A stretch of DNA of 64,000 nucleotides, taken from positions 1 through 64,000 of the forward strand of contig NZ_QNVY02000005.1 in NCBI RefSeq assembly GCF_003314435.2, in the 5' to 3' direction. The position numbers were made by a program, and so were the translations under genes. Positions 53,867-64,000 of the stretch are shown piece by piece. Under the pieces are notes generated by a model. That model saw nothing but the letters and a program-made list of their open reading frames with translations. It made no database searches and had not been told where the DNA came from. Positions within the stretch are counted from its first letter, which is position 1; every line of letters starts with the position of its first letter. Origin of the DNA: Flavobacterium petrolei. GTDB taxonomy: Bacteria; Bacteroidota; Bacteroidia; Flavobacteriales; Flavobacteriaceae.

Positions 53867-56275
53867 TTGAAAATAATAAATAAGTTCTATCCGCACGCCC
53901 TTGCCATACTTGGTTTTGTACTCGTTTCTGTTCTTTATTTTTATCCTGTACTACAAGGAAAACAAATTTTTCAATCGGATATTGTACAATATACCGGAAT
54001 GGCCAAAGAGCAAAATGACTTTAGAGCCACGGATCATATAGAACCTTATTGGACTAACTCAGCATTTGGTGGAATGCCAACCTATCAATTAGGAGCGAAA
54101 TATCCGTACGATTATATTGGCGCTTTAGATGATGCGTTGCGATTTTTACCGCGTCCTGCGGATTATTTATTTTTATATTTTCTTGGATTTTATGTTTTGA
54201 TGTTAGTGCTAAAAGTTGATCCTTTGAAAGCCTTTTTTGGAGCATTGGCTTTCGGTTTATCTACCTATTTAATTATCATTCTAGGCGTTGGCCATAATGC
54301 CAAAGCGCATGCTATTGCTTACATGCCGCTTGTTATTGCCGGATTTATTCTGGTATTTCAAAAAAAATATATTCTGGGAGGTTTGATTACGCTTTTTGCG
54401 ACAGCATTAGAAATCAATGCAAATCACTTCCAAATGACCTATTACTTATTGATTTTCCTATTGATTCTTTCAGTGTATTTTATCTATCAGCAAATCAAAG
54501 AAAAGGAATATAAATCGCTTTTGTATTCTTTTGGGACGTTAGCCATAGCAGGAATTTTTGCTCTTGGTGCAAATGCGACCAATTTATTGGCAACAGCCGA
54601 ATATGCAGATTTCAGTACACGCGGAAAAAGCGAATTGAGTTTTAATCCTGATGGTTCAAAAAATTCAAACAGCAGTGCGCTGACTCATGATTACATCACG
54701 GAGTACAGTTATGGAATAACCGAAAGTTTTAATCTTATAGCACCTCGACTTTTTGGTGGTTCTAATAATGAAGCTGTAGGGAGGAATAGCAATATGTTCG
54801 AATTTATGATTGGTCAGGGTGTTCCAGAAGACCAAGCTGTTGATTTTGTTTCAGGAATGCCAACGTACTGGGGCGATCAGCCTATTGTTGCGGCTCCAGC
54901 ATATATAGGTGTGGTGGTTTTCTTTTTAGGAATTATGGCTCTGTTTATTGATAAACGCAAAATTAAATATGTATTTCTTTCGGGAGCTGTCGTTGCCTTG
55001 ATACTTTCGTGGGGTAAAAACTTCCCGTTATTAACAGACTTTTGCATCGATTATGTTCCAATGTACAACAAGTTCAGAGCGGTATCTTCGATCCAAGTTA
55101 TACTTGAATTGTGTTTTCCAGTGCTGGCTATTATGGGATTACAGTCTTTCTTTCAATTGGATAAAAAATTACAGTGGAAAGCATTATATGAAACAGCTAT
55201 TCTAGGTTTTGGAATCATTATAATCTTGTTCTTTAGCAAAAGCTTATTCAGCTTCTCTGGCGGTAATGATGCTTATTTTCAAGAAACGTATGGTCCAGAT
55301 TTTGTAAATGCATTAAAACAGGACAGGATGAGTTTGTATAGTGCTGATTTATTGCGTTCGGGTTTCTTTATCTTAGTAATTGCAGGCGTTTTGTGGATGG
55401 CTATTAAAGATCGGTTTGCACAAAATACGGCTATTATAATCGTAGGATTATTAATGGTTTCCGATTTGTTTTTCGTGGATAAAAATTATGTTTCAGGAAA
55501 AGATTTCGTTAGCGGAAGAGAAGTAGAAGTGCCTTTTCAGGAGTCTCCTTCTGATGTTGAGATTCTAAAGGACACCTCACATTATAGAGTATTTGAAGTT
55601 TCTGGGAATTTATCTAGTGCCAGAGCTTCTTATTTTCATAAATCGATTGGTGGCTACAGTGCCGTAAAACCGCGCAGAATGCAGCAATTATTCGATTACC
55701 AAATTGCCAATAACAATATGGAAATCCTCAATATGCTGGATGTAAAATATGTGATTCAAACCAATAAAGAAGGAAAAGAATTTCCAACTTCAAACCCAAA
55801 TGCTAATGGAAATGCTTGGTTTGTAAGCCAAGTACAATTGGTCAATTCTACTGATGAAGAGATGAAAGCTTTGGATAGTTTGGATTCTAAAAATGTGGCA
55901 GTTGTAAACAGTAAAGATTTTGAAATTAAAAATACGGCTTTCGCAAAAGACAGTTCAGCGAGTATAACTTTAGAAAATTATAAACCTAATTACTTGAAAT
56001 ATGTATCAAACAATTCAAAAGAAGGTTTAGCCGTTTTCTCCGAAATGTATTATGGAAAAGGATGGAATGCGTATATTGATGGAAAAAGTGTGTCTCATAT
56101 TAGAGTCGATTACGTTTTAAGAGGATTGCAAATTCCGGCAGGAAAACACACGATAGAATTTAAGTTTGAACCACAAGTCGTAAAAACTGGAAGCACCATA
56201 ACGTTGATTAGCTCCATAGGAATGCTGTTGCTTTTAGTTGGTGGGATTTATTTCGAAAGGAAGAAAAAGATTTAA
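53867..56275 (+). CDS. YfhO-family membrane protein
   Basis: A large membrane protein of about 802 residues with about 12 membrane segments in its first two-thirds (residues 8-570) and a soluble C-terminal beta domain (about 620-790), which ends in one more hydrophobic segment near 785-800 and a basic tail. It matches the YfhO family, thought to be glycosyltransferases of the GT-C type acting on lipid-linked sugars or teichoic-acid-like polymers. There is no ATG near the start; TTG at 53867 (then KIINKFYPHALA) was chosen over TTG at 53831 because the family begins there. It precedes a glycosyltransferase and a flippase. Confidence 0.85.
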   Translation: MKIINKFYPHALAILGFVLVSVLYFYPVLQGKQIFQSDIVQYTGMAKEQNDFRATDHIEPYWTNSAFGGMPTYQLGAKYPYDYIGALDDALRFLPRPADYLFLYFLGFYVLMLVLKVDPLKAFFGALAFGLSTYLIIILGVGHNAKAHAIAYMPLVIAGFILVFQKKYILGGLITLFATALEINANHFQMTYYLLIFLLILSVYFIYQQIKEKEYKSLLYSFGTLAIAGIFALGANATNLLATAEYADFSTRGKSELSFNPDGSKNSNSSALTHDYITEYSYGITESFNLIAPRLFGGSNNEAVGRNSNMFEFMIGQGVPEDQAVDFVSGMPTYWGDQPIVAAPAYIGVVVFFLGIMALFIDKRKIKYVFLSGAVVALILSWGKNFPLLTDFCIDYVPMYNKFRAVSSIQVILELCFPVLAIMGLQSFFQLDKKLQWKALYETAILGFGIIIILFFSKSLFSFSGGNDAYFQETYGPDFVNALKQDRMSLYSADLLRSGFFILVIAGVLWMAIKDRFAQNTAIIIVGLLMVSDLFFVDKNYVSGKDFVSGREVEVPFQESPSDVEILKDTSHYRVFEVSGNLSSARASYFHKSIGGYSAVKPRRMQQLFDYQIANNNMEILNMLDVKYVIQTNKEGKEFPTSNPNANGNAWFVSQVQLVNSTDEEMKALDSLDSKNVAVVNSKDFEIKNTAFAKDSSASITLENYKPNYLKYVSNNSKEGLAVFSEMYYGKGWNAYIDGKSVSHIRVDYVLRGLQIPAGKHTIEFKFEPQVVKTGSTITLISSIGMLLLLVGGIYFERKKKI

Positions 56276-56339
56276 GATTGTTGATTAACGAATTTTGATT
56301 TTAGATTTTAAATTATCGTATTATAACAAATCCTTGAAC

Positions 56340-57632
56340 TTGAAACCGAAGAAAATTTTAATAATTACCTATTATTGGCCACCGGCGGGCGGGCCAGGTG
56401 TGCAACGTTGGCTTAAGTTTGTAAAGTATTTGCCAGACTTTGGCGTTCAGCCTATTGTTTATATTCCGGAGAATCCTACATATCCCATTGTTGATGAAAA
56501 TTTGGTTAAAGAAGTTTCGGATAAAGCGATTATTCTGAAACAAAGGATTTTTGAACCCTATCAATTGGCTTCTTTTCTTTCAAAAAACAAAACTAAAAAA
56601 ATCAGTTCGGGAATTATTCCAAATCAGAAAAAGCAATCTTTTCTGGACAAAACGTTTCTTTGGATTCGCGGGAATCTCTTTATTCCAGATGCGCGCGTTT
56701 TTTGGGTAAAACCATCGGTTGCTTATTTGGAGAAATATATTCTAGACAATGATATCGATACTATTTTAACTTCCGGACCGCCGCACAGTCTGCATTTGAT
56801 TGGATTAGAATTAAAACAAAAATTAGATTTAAAATGGTTTGCTGATTTCAGAGATCCGTGGACTACTATTGGCTATCATAAATCATTGCGACTATCTAGT
56901 TTTGCTGCCAAAAAACATAAAGCTCTGGAACATCAGGTTTTGAATACAGCGGATACAATTATAGTCACGAGTAAAACTACTAAAACGGAATTTCAAGCGA
57001 TTACTACTAAACCGATTGCGGTAATTACCAATGGGTACGATACTGAACGGGTCGAAAAACAAACATTAGATGCTAAATTTAGTTTAGCACATATTGGTTC
57101 TTTTCTTTCCGAAAGAAATCCTTCGATTTTATGGGAAAGTTTAATTGAACTGACACATGAGATTCCAGATTTTAAATCACATTTAGAAATTAAACTAATC
57201 GGCGCAGTCAGCCAGGAAGTTTTAGAAACTATTTCTCAATTTGGGTTAAAACCGTATTTGAATAACTTAGGTTATGTTTCGCATGCAGAAGCAATTGCGC
57301 ACCAGCGAAAATCACAGGTTTTGTTGCTTATTGAAATCAATTCTGAAGATACGAAAAGCATTATTCCCGGGAAATTATTCGAATATATGGTTTCAAACCG
57401 GCCAATTATTGCCATTGGACCAAAGGATTCTGACTTTGCAGAAATTATTACGAATACCAATACAGGTGTATTTTTTGATTATTCGGAGAAAGTGAAACTT
57501 AAAAGTGTAATTTTGGACTTTTATAATCAGTTTTTGGAAGGAAAATTACAATCTAATGGAGTTGGTTTACAAAACTATTCCAGAAGAAACCTAACCAAAG
57601 AATTGGTTGAATTGCTTAAAAATTTAAATTAA
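56340..57632 (+). CDS. GT4-type glycosyltransferase
   Basis: A cytoplasmic glycosyltransferase of about 430 residues. The N-terminal Rossmann half begins KKILIITYYWPPAGGPGVQR with the GGPG sugar-acceptor loop; the C-terminal half has ITNGYDTERVEKQ, HIGSFLSERNPSIL and the nucleotide-sugar-binding motif LLLIEINSEDTKSIIPGKLF with the Glu pair region. It fits family GT4. No ATG lies nearby; TTG at 56340 was chosen as the best start (MKPKKIL), while another in-frame TTG lies at 56295. The gene is 64 bp after yfhO-like and 36 bp before the flippase. Confidence 0.88.
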   Translation: MKPKKILIITYYWPPAGGPGVQRWLKFVKYLPDFGVQPIVYIPENPTYPIVDENLVKEVSDKAIILKQRIFEPYQLASFLSKNKTKKISSGIIPNQKKQSFLDKTFLWIRGNLFIPDARVFWVKPSVAYLEKYILDNDIDTILTSGPPHSLHLIGLELKQKLDLKWFADFRDPWTTIGYHKSLRLSSFAAKKHKALEHQVLNTADTIIVTSKTTKTEFQAITTKPIAVITNGYDTERVEKQTLDAKFSLAHIGSFLSERNPSILWESLIELTHEIPDFKSHLEIKLIGAVSQEVLETISQFGLKPYLNNLGYVSHAEAIAHQRKSQVLLLIEINSEDTKSIIPGKLFEYMVSNRPIIAIGPKDSDFAEIITNTNTGVFFDYSEKVKLKSVILDFYNQFLEGKLQSNGVGLQNYSRRNLTKELVELLKNLN

Positions 57633-57668
57633 AAGCGTGGTTTCTTAATACCTCGCAATAATAAAATA

Positions 57669-59138
57669 ATGGGAATAGTATTAAATCAATCTTTAAAGAA
57701 TACGATAATTACCTATTTGGGTTTTGGAATTGGGGCAATAAATACGTTGTATTTGTACCCTATTTTTTTGGGCGCTACGTATTATGCTTTAACGAATTAT
57801 ATCCTTTCAGTTGCCAATGTTATCATGCCTTTATTTGCAATAGGAATGCAAAATACGTTAGTGAAATTTTATTCCCAATATCAAACTGATGAAGAACGAT
57901 CTCGATTTTTATCCTTTACCGTACTTTTTCCGTTGCTTTTATCGATTCCTTTAATTCTAATTGGATATATTTTCTTTGATGATATTTTATTCTTTGTATC
58001 AAAGAAAAATCCAGTAGTCAAGGATTTTATCTGGCTGATTCCATTTATTGGATTGTGCATGGCTTATTTCGAAATATTTTACGCTTGGGCCAGAGTTCAC
58101 ATGCATTCGGTTTTTGGGAATTTTGTCAAAGAAGTAGGATTAAGGTTGTTTTCGTTATTAGCGTTGATTGGTGTCTATTATAAATGGATAACGGTTGTTG
58201 ATTTTGTTTACATTACTGCTGGTATTTATTTTTTGGCATTGATTATTACAATGGGATATGCATTTTATATCAAAACACCAAGTTTTCAGTTTGCAATTCC
58301 GCATAACGTAAAAGGTTTGATGGAGTACACTTTTTATATTATTTTATCAGGAAGTGTGGCTAATTTGCTTTTGGATGGCGATAAAATAATGCTGAATCAA
58401 TATATGGTTATCGAAAATATAGCCTATTATTCAATTGCAACCTTTATTGCTTTGGTAATATCAGTTCCAAGTCGGGCGATGCATCAAATTGTTTATCCCA
58501 TCACTGCAAAACTGATGCATGATAACAAATTCGATGAATTAAATGTTTTATACAAAAAAACGTCAATAAATTTACAAGTCGTAGGTGGCTTTGTAATGTT
58601 GGGCATTTTTGTCAATATCAATCAGTTGTATGAAATTGTTCCTAAAGAATACAGCGGTGGAATTTTAGTTGTGTTTATGATTGGGTTGTCTAAATATTTT
58701 GATTTGATATTAGGGAATAACAATGCTATTATTTTTAATACTAAATATTATCGAGCGGTTTTGTTTCTGGGAGTTTTTTTAGTCGTTGTAGCTATTGGTT
58801 TAAACATGATTTTTATTCCTTTGTACGGAATTATGGGATCTGCTTTTGCTACTTTATTATCGATAACCTTATATAGTATTGCCAAGTTGCTTTTTGTGGT
58901 AAAACGATTGCATTTGTATCCATTTACAAAACAAACATTGTATTCTCTGGCAATAACACTGTTGTTATTTTTACTGTTTTACTTCTGGGAATTTCCTTTT
59001 AATCCAATGATTAATATTGTGTTGAAATCGGTTTTAATAACCCTATTATACGTTTATATTAATTACAAATTTGTTATTTCTGTCGAAATCAATCAAGCTA
59101 TTGATGTAGTTTTTAAGAAATTAAAAATTATGTCTTAG
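57669..59138 (+). CDS. Polysaccharide flippase (Wzx-type)
   Basis: A 489-residue membrane protein with about 14 hydrophobic segments, matching the oligosaccharide flippase/polysaccharide biosynthesis family (MOP superfamily). Start: KNTIITYLGFGIGAINTLYL; YVLG-like loops and the GIMGSAFATLLSITLYS segment near residue 380 are typical. It would move undecaprenyl-linked glycan units across the inner membrane. Its position after a YfhO-like protein and a GT4 glycosyltransferase suggests a small glycan assembly operon, but genes for the repeat unit itself are not present in this window. Confidence 0.9.
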   Translation: MGIVLNQSLKNTIITYLGFGIGAINTLYLYPIFLGATYYALTNYILSVANVIMPLFAIGMQNTLVKFYSQYQTDEERSRFLSFTVLFPLLLSIPLILIGYIFFDDILFFVSKKNPVVKDFIWLIPFIGLCMAYFEIFYAWARVHMHSVFGNFVKEVGLRLFSLLALIGVYYKWITVVDFVYITAGIYFLALIITMGYAFYIKTPSFQFAIPHNVKGLMEYTFYIILSGSVANLLLDGDKIMLNQYMVIENIAYYSIATFIALVISVPSRAMHQIVYPITAKLMHDNKFDELNVLYKKTSINLQVVGGFVMLGIFVNINQLYEIVPKEYSGGILVVFMIGLSKYFDLILGNNNAIIFNTKYYRAVLFLGVFLVVVAIGLNMIFIPLYGIMGSAFATLLSITLYSIAKLLFVVKRLHLYPFTKQTLYSLAITLLLFLLFYFWEFPFNPMINIVLKSVLITLLYVYINYKFVISVEINQAIDVVFKKLKIMS

Positions 59139-59239
59139 TATTTTTATTTGATACATAAAGGAAATAACTCTTTCATTTTCTCTTATTTAGGAAAAGTCTT
59201 TTTTTATTTAAAAATTTTAAATATCACTAAAAGTGGGTA

Positions 59240-59270
59240 TTGTGGAGTTTTAATTTTGCTATTATTTTTG
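59240..59270 (+). promoter_or_regulatory. Candidate promoter of the small hypothetical gene
   Basis: TTG at 59240-59242 is followed by 20 bases and TATTTTTG (59263-59270), matching TAnnTTTG with suitable spacing. The start codon is at 59317. Confidence 0.5.
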
Positions 59271-59316
59271 TGAAAGTTATATAAACGTATAACCGCAAAA
59301 AAATAGACGAATCGCA

Positions 59317-59625
59317 ATGAAAAATAGTTCTTCCGCAATAAACGCAAATGATGCTGATTTAATTAAATTTACATCTATTCTAACCGATAAAACCAATAAT
59401 GGATTTGTAGTTTTAGAACGAAATGATAAATTACCTTATGCAGTTTTATTAAAGAAGAAAAAAAAGGTGGACCATGTTTTTAATTTTTACATCTTTTGTG
59501 CTACTCTTGGACTTTGGTCTATAGCTTGGATATATATTTCACAAGTTTCGTCAAAAGCTAAAAAAATATTAATAGCAATTGATGAAGACGGAAATCCATT
59601 TGAAGAGAAATGTTATATGGGGTAA
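59317..59625 (+). CDS. Small hypothetical membrane protein
   Basis: A 102-residue protein with no recognised family. A Lys-rich patch (LLKKKKKVDHV, near residue 48) precedes one membrane segment (residues 55-76, FYIFCATLGLWSIAWIYI). Lys and Ser-rich ends follow the membrane helix. By the positive-inside rule the N-terminal half lies in the cytoplasm. The gene ends 3 bp before the convergent uvrA stop and has a fair promoter of its own. It could be a real gene; no function can be given. Confidence 0.6.
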   Translation: MKNSSSAINANDADLIKFTSILTDKTNNGFVVLERNDKLPYAVLLKKKKKVDHVFNFYIFCATLGLWSIAWIYISQVSSKAKKILIAIDEDGNPFEEKCYMG

Positions 59626-59628
59626 TGT

Positions 59629-62424
59629 TTATAATTTATCCTTCAAATATTTTCCTGTAACAGATCCTTTCATTTTGACAACTTGTTCTGGAGTTCCTAC
59701 CGCGAGTAATTTTCCTCCATTTTCTCCTCCTTCAGGTCCCAAATCAATAATCCAGTCCGCACATTTTATCAAATCAAGGTTGTGTTCGATAACAATAATC
59801 GAATGTCCTTTGTCAATTAATGCATCAAAGGAAGCCAGTAGTTTCTTGATGTCATGAAAATGTAATCCAGTTGTAGGTTCATCAAAAACAAATAAAGCTT
59901 TGTCTTTTGTTGCTCCTTTTACTAGGAATGAAGCTAGTTTTATACGCTGTGCTTCTCCTCCGGAAAGGGTAGAAGAGGATTGTCCTAACTGAACATAACC
60001 CAATCCCACATCTTGCAACGGCTGTAGTTTTTGAGTGATTTTAGTTTGTTTGTTCGCAATGAAAAAAGCAATGGCATCGTCAATAGTCATCGTAAGAATA
60101 TCGTGAATGTTTTTACCTTCATAAGCGACTTCCAGTACTTCTTTCTTAAATCTTTTCCCGTTGCAGGTTTCACAAGGCAATTGCACATCGGCCATGAAAA
60201 CCATTTCTACGTTTATAGAACCTTCTCCTTTACAGGTTTCACATCTTCCACCATCAACATTAAAAGAGAAATGTTTGGCCTGATACCCTCTTATTTTTGA
60301 TAATTTTTCCTTGGCATACAATTCCCGAATGTCATCATACGCTTTAATATAGGTCACAGGATTAGATCGGGAACTTCTTCCTATTGGGTTTTGGTCTACG
60401 TATTCAATATGTTTAATTTGCGAAAAAGAACCAGTCATTTCAGTAAACTGTCCTGCTTTTTCGCCTATATTTTCCAGCTTTTTCTGCATGGCCGGAAAAA
60501 GGATTTTCTTAACAAGCGTACTTTTCCCACTTCCAGAAACTCCAGTAATTACTGTTAACACATCCAATGGGAAAGTAACATCAATATTTTGAAGATTGTT
60601 TTCTCGAGCTCCTTTTATTTCTATAAAATTTTTAAATAATCTTCGTTTTTTAGGCACGGTAATTTCTAAATCTCCATTCAAATATTTTGCGGTAAGTGAA
60701 GTTGATTTTAATATTTCGTCATAAGTTCCTTGAGCGACTAAATGTCCTCCTAAAGTTCCCGCTTCCGGACCAATATCTATAATCATATCAGCGGCTTTCA
60801 TGATATCTTCATCGTGTTCTACCACGATTACCGTGTTTCCTAAATCGCGTAGGGAAAGCAATACTTTTATCAAGCGCTCTGTGTCTTTTGGGTGTAAACC
60901 AATACTTGGCTCATCCAAAATATACATAGAACCCACTAAACTACTTCCAAGTGAAGTTGCTAAGTTGATGCGTTGCGATTCTCCACCGGAAAGTGTTGCT
61001 GAATTCCTGTTTAATGTCAGATAATCTAGTCCTACTTCGGTCAAAAAGGACAAACGGTTGTTGATTTCTACTAATAATCGTTTGGCAATTTGTTTTTCAT
61101 AAACATCTAAATCAATATTTTTGAAGAAGGTAACCAAATGTTTTATAGGTAAATCAACTAAATCCGAAACTGTTTTTTCATTGATTTTTACGTAAGAAGC
61201 TTCAATTCTTAAACGTTTTCCTTTGCAGGAATGACATTTAGTTTTGCCTCTGTAACGCGAAAGCATCACTCTGTTTTGGATTTTATAATTTTTTTCTTCC
61301 AGTTCTTTGAAAAAATCATTCAAGCCTTGAAAATAGCTATTTCCATTCCAAATCAATTCTTTTTGATCCTCAGATAATTGGTAATACGGTTTGTGAATTG
61401 GGAAATCAAATTTGTAAGCGTTATTTACTAATTCATCTCGAAACCAACTCATGCTTTCGCCTCTCCAAGGAAAAATTGCATTTTCAAAAACGGATAAAGT
61501 GGTATTTGGCACCACTAATTCGGCATCAATTCCAATAATATTTCCATAGCCTTCGCAAACGGGACACGCTCCATAAGGATTGTTGAAACTAAATAAATGA
61601 ACGTTGGGTTCCAGAAATGTAATACCATCTAATTCAAAATTATTGGAATAGGAATACTTTTTTTCGGAATTTAATTCCTTTAAATAGCATATCCCTTTTC
61701 CTTCAAAGAAAGCAGTTTGTACCGCATCTGCCAATCGATTGTAGAACTCTTCTTCGCCTGATGTATCGTGATTAACGACAATTCGGTCAATGATTAGGAA
61801 AATTTCTTTTTTATCCAAAACATCCGGTAAATCGTCTAGACGTACCATTTCATTCTCTACTAATATTCGGGCAAATCCTTGTTGTAAAAGGACTTTTAGT
61901 TTGTCTTCCAGTTTTCGTCCTTCTTCAAGGTGAATGGGTGCAAGAAGTAACCATTTGCTGTCTAATTCAAATGTTTTTACATCGGAAACCACATCAGTAA
62001 CAGTATTTTTTTTGACTTCACGACCAGAAATAGGAGAATAAGTTCTTCCAATTCTGGCAAAAAGCAATTTTACATAATCGTATATTTCGGTTGAAGTTCC
62101 TACCGTAGAACGTGCATTTGTAGTATTCACCTTTTGTTCGATAGCAATCGCAGGAGCAATTCCTTTGATATATTCCACTTTTGGTTTGTCCAATCGTCCA
62201 AGAAATTGTCTCGCATAAGACGATAAGCTCTCTACGTAGCGACGCTGCCCTTCGGCATATAAAGTATCAAAAGCCAAACTTGATTTTCCGGAACCCGAAA
62301 GTCCTGTGATAACAACTAATTTATTTCGGGGAATCGCAACATCTACATTTTTTAGGTTATGTACTTGTGCGCCTTTTATGATGATATTTTTCTTTGGATC
62401 TAATTTCGAAAGGTCAACTTGCAT
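59629..62424 (-). CDS. uvrA: Excinuclease ABC subunit A
   Basis: A 931-residue ATPase that recognises bulky DNA lesions and loads UvrB in nucleotide excision repair. Two ABC modules are seen: Walker [21 protein letters not shown] near residue 33 with signature [12 protein letters not shown], and [11 protein letters not shown] with [12 protein letters not shown]. Zinc-binding Cys motifs are in [20 protein letters not shown] and [17 protein letters not shown]. The ATG at 62422-62424 ([14 protein letters not shown]) was chosen over one ten codons earlier. Length fits the family. It is convergent with the small hypothetical gene and divergent from the next gene. Confidence 0.96.
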   Translation of the reverse strand: MQVDLSKLDPKKNIIIKGAQVHNLKNVDVAIPRNKLVVITGLSGSGKSSLAFDTLYAEGQRRYVESLSSYARQFLGRLDKPKVEYIKGIAPAIAIEQKVNTTNARSTVGTSTEIYDYVKLLFARIGRTYSPISGREVKKNTVTDVVSDVKTFELDSKWLLLAPIHLEEGRKLEDKLKVLLQQGFARILVENEMVRLDDLPDVLDKKEIFLIIDRIVVNHDTSGEEEFYNRLADAVQTAFFEGKGICYLKELNSEKKYSYSNNFELDGITFLEPNVHLFSFNNPYGACPVCEGYGNIIGIDAELVVPNTTLSVFENAIFPWRGESMSWFRDELVNNAYKFDFPIHKPYYQLSEDQKELIWNGNSYFQGLNDFFKELEEKNYKIQNRVMLSRYRGKTKCHSCKGKRLRIEASYVKINEKTVSDLVDLPIKHLVTFFKNIDLDVYEKQIAKRLLVEINNRLSFLTEVGLDYLTLNRNSATLSGGESQRINLATSLGSSLVGSMYILDEPSIGLHPKDTERLIKVLLSLRDLGNTVIVVEHDEDIMKAADMIIDIGPEAGTLGGHLVAQGTYDEILKSTSLTAKYLNGDLEITVPKKRRLFKNFIEIKGARENNLQNIDVTFPLDVLTVITGVSGSGKSTLVKKILFPAMQKKLENIGEKAGQFTEMTGSFSQIKHIEYVDQNPIGRSSRSNPVTYIKAYDDIRELYAKEKLSKIRGYQAKHFSFNVDGGRCETCKGEGSINVEMVFMADVQLPCETCNGKRFKKEVLEVAYEGKNIHDILTMTIDDAIAFFIANKQTKITQKLQPLQDVGLGYVQLGQSSSTLSGGEAQRIKLASFLVKGATKDKALFVFDEPTTGLHFHDIKKLLASFDALIDKGHSIIVIEHNLDLIKCADWIIDLGPEGGENGGKLLAVGTPEQVVKMKGSVTGKYLKDKL

Positions 62425-62579
62425 AAAAATGATAATTTTTACAAAAGTAATCAATTTTCAACTGACTAAAAGGATTCAACAAGTCACAAATATTGTTTAA
62501 AAGGTCGTGTGAAATCTCTTTTTTCTTCTTGTATGGTTTTTATGTTTTCTATCCCGTAAATAAATACTAATTTTAGGTT

Positions 62580-62587
62580 TATTTTTG
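62580..62587 (+). promoter_or_regulatory. Candidate -7 box for the propeller regulator
   Basis: TATTTTTG matches TAnnTTTG and lies 23 bases before the TTG start at 62611; no -33 TTTG is well placed. Confidence 0.42.
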
Positions 62588-62610
62588 AAAAAAATTAACA
62601 ACAAGACCCT

Positions 62611-64000
62611 TTGAAAACAAAACTTTACTTTTTTCTTTTTTTAATATCCTTCTGTGCTTTTTCTCAAGAATTACCCCCAATTGTAAAATATGCATCTAGT
62701 ATTTACGGTGCGGGAAATCAAAACTGGATGATTTCGCAGGATCAAAATCATTATGTTTTCTTTGCTAACAATGAAGGTTTATTAGAGTTCAACGGTTCTA
62801 ATTGGGAGTTATATCCGTCACCAAACGAAACGATTGTTCGTTCTGTGAAAGTAATTGGAAATAAAATTTTTACGGGTTGTTATATGGAATTTGGTTTTTG
62901 GACCCGACAACCAAATGGAAAACTAAAATACACGTCACTTAGCAAAACAATAAAAACTAAAATTCTTGATGATGAGCAATTTTGGAATATATTAAATTAT
63001 GATCAATGGATAATTTTCCAATCCTTGAACAGAATTTATATTTATGATACTAAAACGGGAGGTTTCAAAATTATTGCTCCAAAAAATAATATTACTAAGT
63101 CATTCCGTACCAAAAATGCAATCTACTTTCAAACACTAAACGAAGGATTTTTTGAAATAGAAAGTGGAAAAGCACGGTTAGTTTCCAATAATCCAATTTT
63201 GCAAAGCAATAAAATTGTCAATGTTTTTGCTATTGATGAAGGGCTTTTGATCCAATCACAATTAAATGGATTTTACAAGCTCATAGGAGGTGCTTTGACA
63301 AAGTTTTCTACTGAGGCTGATTCGGTATTAGCAGCCAGTAGTTTGTATAGCAGTCAAGTGCTTTCAGACGGAAGTTTTGCTTTGGGAACCGTTTCCAATG
63401 GGATATTTATTTTAAACAATAGCGGAAAAATTAAATATCACATCACTCAAAACAAAGGATTGACTAATAATACTGCGCTTTCTTTATATGAAGATGCTGA
63501 TAAAAATCTTTGGGTAGGATTAGACAACGGAATCAATTGCATTAATCTGCAATCTCCAATACAAAATTTTGTTGATGACACGGGAATTCTGGGGACGGTT
63601 TACACTTCAAAACTGTACAATGGAACTTTGTATGTAGGAACGAATCAAGGTCTATTTTATAAAAGTTATCAGAGTAAAGATGACTTCAAATTTGTAAATG
63701 GAACTAAAGGACAGGTTTGGTCATTGTTTGAACACGATGGGACGCTTTTTTGCGGTCACGATTCGGGGACATTTGTGATTGAAAATGCGGTAGCGAAAAA
63801 TATATTTTCAGCATCAGGAACATGGAAATTTGAAACTGTACCCAATCAAAAAGCACTTTTGCTTCAAGGGAATTATTACGGAATTTCAGTTTTGGAAAAA
63901 ACGAATAATCAGTGGAGCTTTAGAAACAAAATAGCCGGATTTGATTATTCTGCTAAATATTTTGAAATCACAAACGATTTGAATGTGTTCGTAAGTCATG
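62611..64000 (+). CDS. Beta-propeller sensor regulator, N-terminal part (cut by the window)
   Basis: A continuing open frame of at least 463 codons with no stop before the right edge. A signal peptide (1-19, FCAFSQ) is followed by a propeller repeat region: blade motifs of the two-component regulator propeller type include NEGLLEFNGSNWELYPSP, TNNTALSLYEDADKNLWVGL (followed by DNGINCINL), and TLYVGTNQGLFYK. Such proteins usually carry a Y_Y_Y domain, a membrane segment and then a LuxR-type DNA-binding or kinase output, which would lie beyond the window. The start is a TTG (62611). It is a periplasmic sensor, probably of polysaccharide or envelope signals; the output type is unknown. Confidence 0.85.
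   Translation, partial: MKTKLYFFLFLISFCAFSQELPPIVKYASSIYGAGNQNWMISQDQNHYVFFANNEGLLEFNGSNWELYPSPNETIVRSVKVIGNKIFTGCYMEFGFWTRQPNGKLKYTSLSKTIKTKILDDEQFWNILNYDQWIIFQSLNRIYIYDTKTGGFKIIAPKNNITKSFRTKNAIYFQTLNEGFFEIESGKARLVSNNPILQSNKIVNVFAIDEGLLIQSQLNGFYKLIGGALTKFSTEADSVLAASSLYSSQVLSDGSFALGTVSNGIFILNNSGKIKYHITQNKGLTNNTALSLYEDADKNLWVGLDNGINCINLQSPIQNFVDDTGILGTVYTSKLYNGTLYVGTNQGLFYKSYQSKDDFKFVNGTKGQVWSLFEHDGTLFCGHDSGTFVIENAVAKNIFSASGTWKFETVPNQKALLLQGNYYGISVLEKTNNQWSFRNKIAGFDYSAKYFEITNDLNVFVSH

Overview
The window is a stretch of chromosome from a Flavobacterium-like member of the Bacteroidota. The signs are AT-rich DNA, -7 promoter boxes of the form TAnnTTTG, gldI (gliding motility), a protease with a type IX secretion C-terminal sorting domain, cyclophilin-FKBP fusion isomerases, many short lipoproteins, and family members seen mainly in flavobacteria (DUF4834, DUF3810, DHCW-cupin, GDYXXLXY). 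No rRNA, tRNA, CRISPR array, prophage or insertion sequence was seen.

Left edge (1-3.3 kb) is accessory DNA. A tyrosine recombinase (1380-2423) is followed in its own direction by two GCGCTAC-N3-GTAGCGC palindromes, one leucine-rich-repeat gene, and a 130-bp hairpin-forming site built like an integron attC whose arms carry the same GCGCTAC word. It reads as an integron-like cassette platform run by a recombinase that is not a classical IntI. Next to it are a structured RNA element (about 2510-2599) and a small unknown gene.

3.4-10.9 kb: a reverse-strand run, RidA, ClC chloride channel, DHH phosphoesterase, GldI and two cyclophilin-FKBP proteins, which looks like an envelope protein-folding operon; then two secreted or lipoprotein genes of unknown role. 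11-21 kb: forward-strand guaA, two LysM proteins, OsmC, DUF3820, pyrG and yidC. 21-31 kb: fasciclin lipoprotein, MORN-type protein, L,D-transpeptidase-like protein, mnmA, subtilase with type IX sorting domain, nitronate monooxygenase, NUDIX hydrolase and a PlsC-like acyltransferase. 31-41 kb: ECF sigma factor overlapping a membrane protein gene, a second structured RNA copy, NDH-2, DUF3810 metallopeptidase-like protein, PepD, a 36-residue basic peptide gene, a cupin, a DEAD-box helicase and a HAM1/RdgB pyrophosphatase.

41.1-42.15 kb has no protein gene but holds four tandem paralogous small-RNA genes. Each has its own upstream element, a closing stem kept by compensatory changes, and a terminator with an invariant GGAGG. 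This array is the strongest candidate in the window for an undescribed system. 42-49 kb: glutamate-synthase-like flavoprotein, hybrid histidine kinase, NYN-domain protein and a GDYXXLXY/DUF2157 membrane pair. 49-59 kb: an alpha-oxoamine synthase (serine palmitoyltransferase type) with a GNAT-like acyltransferase-fold protein nearby, suggesting sphingolipid or sulfonolipid synthesis, then an outer-membrane protein and a DUF4834-YfhO-glycosyltransferase-flippase operon. 59-64 kb: uvrA and, running off the right edge, the start of a beta-propeller sensor regulator.

Functions come from motif and family recognition by eye; no database search was run.
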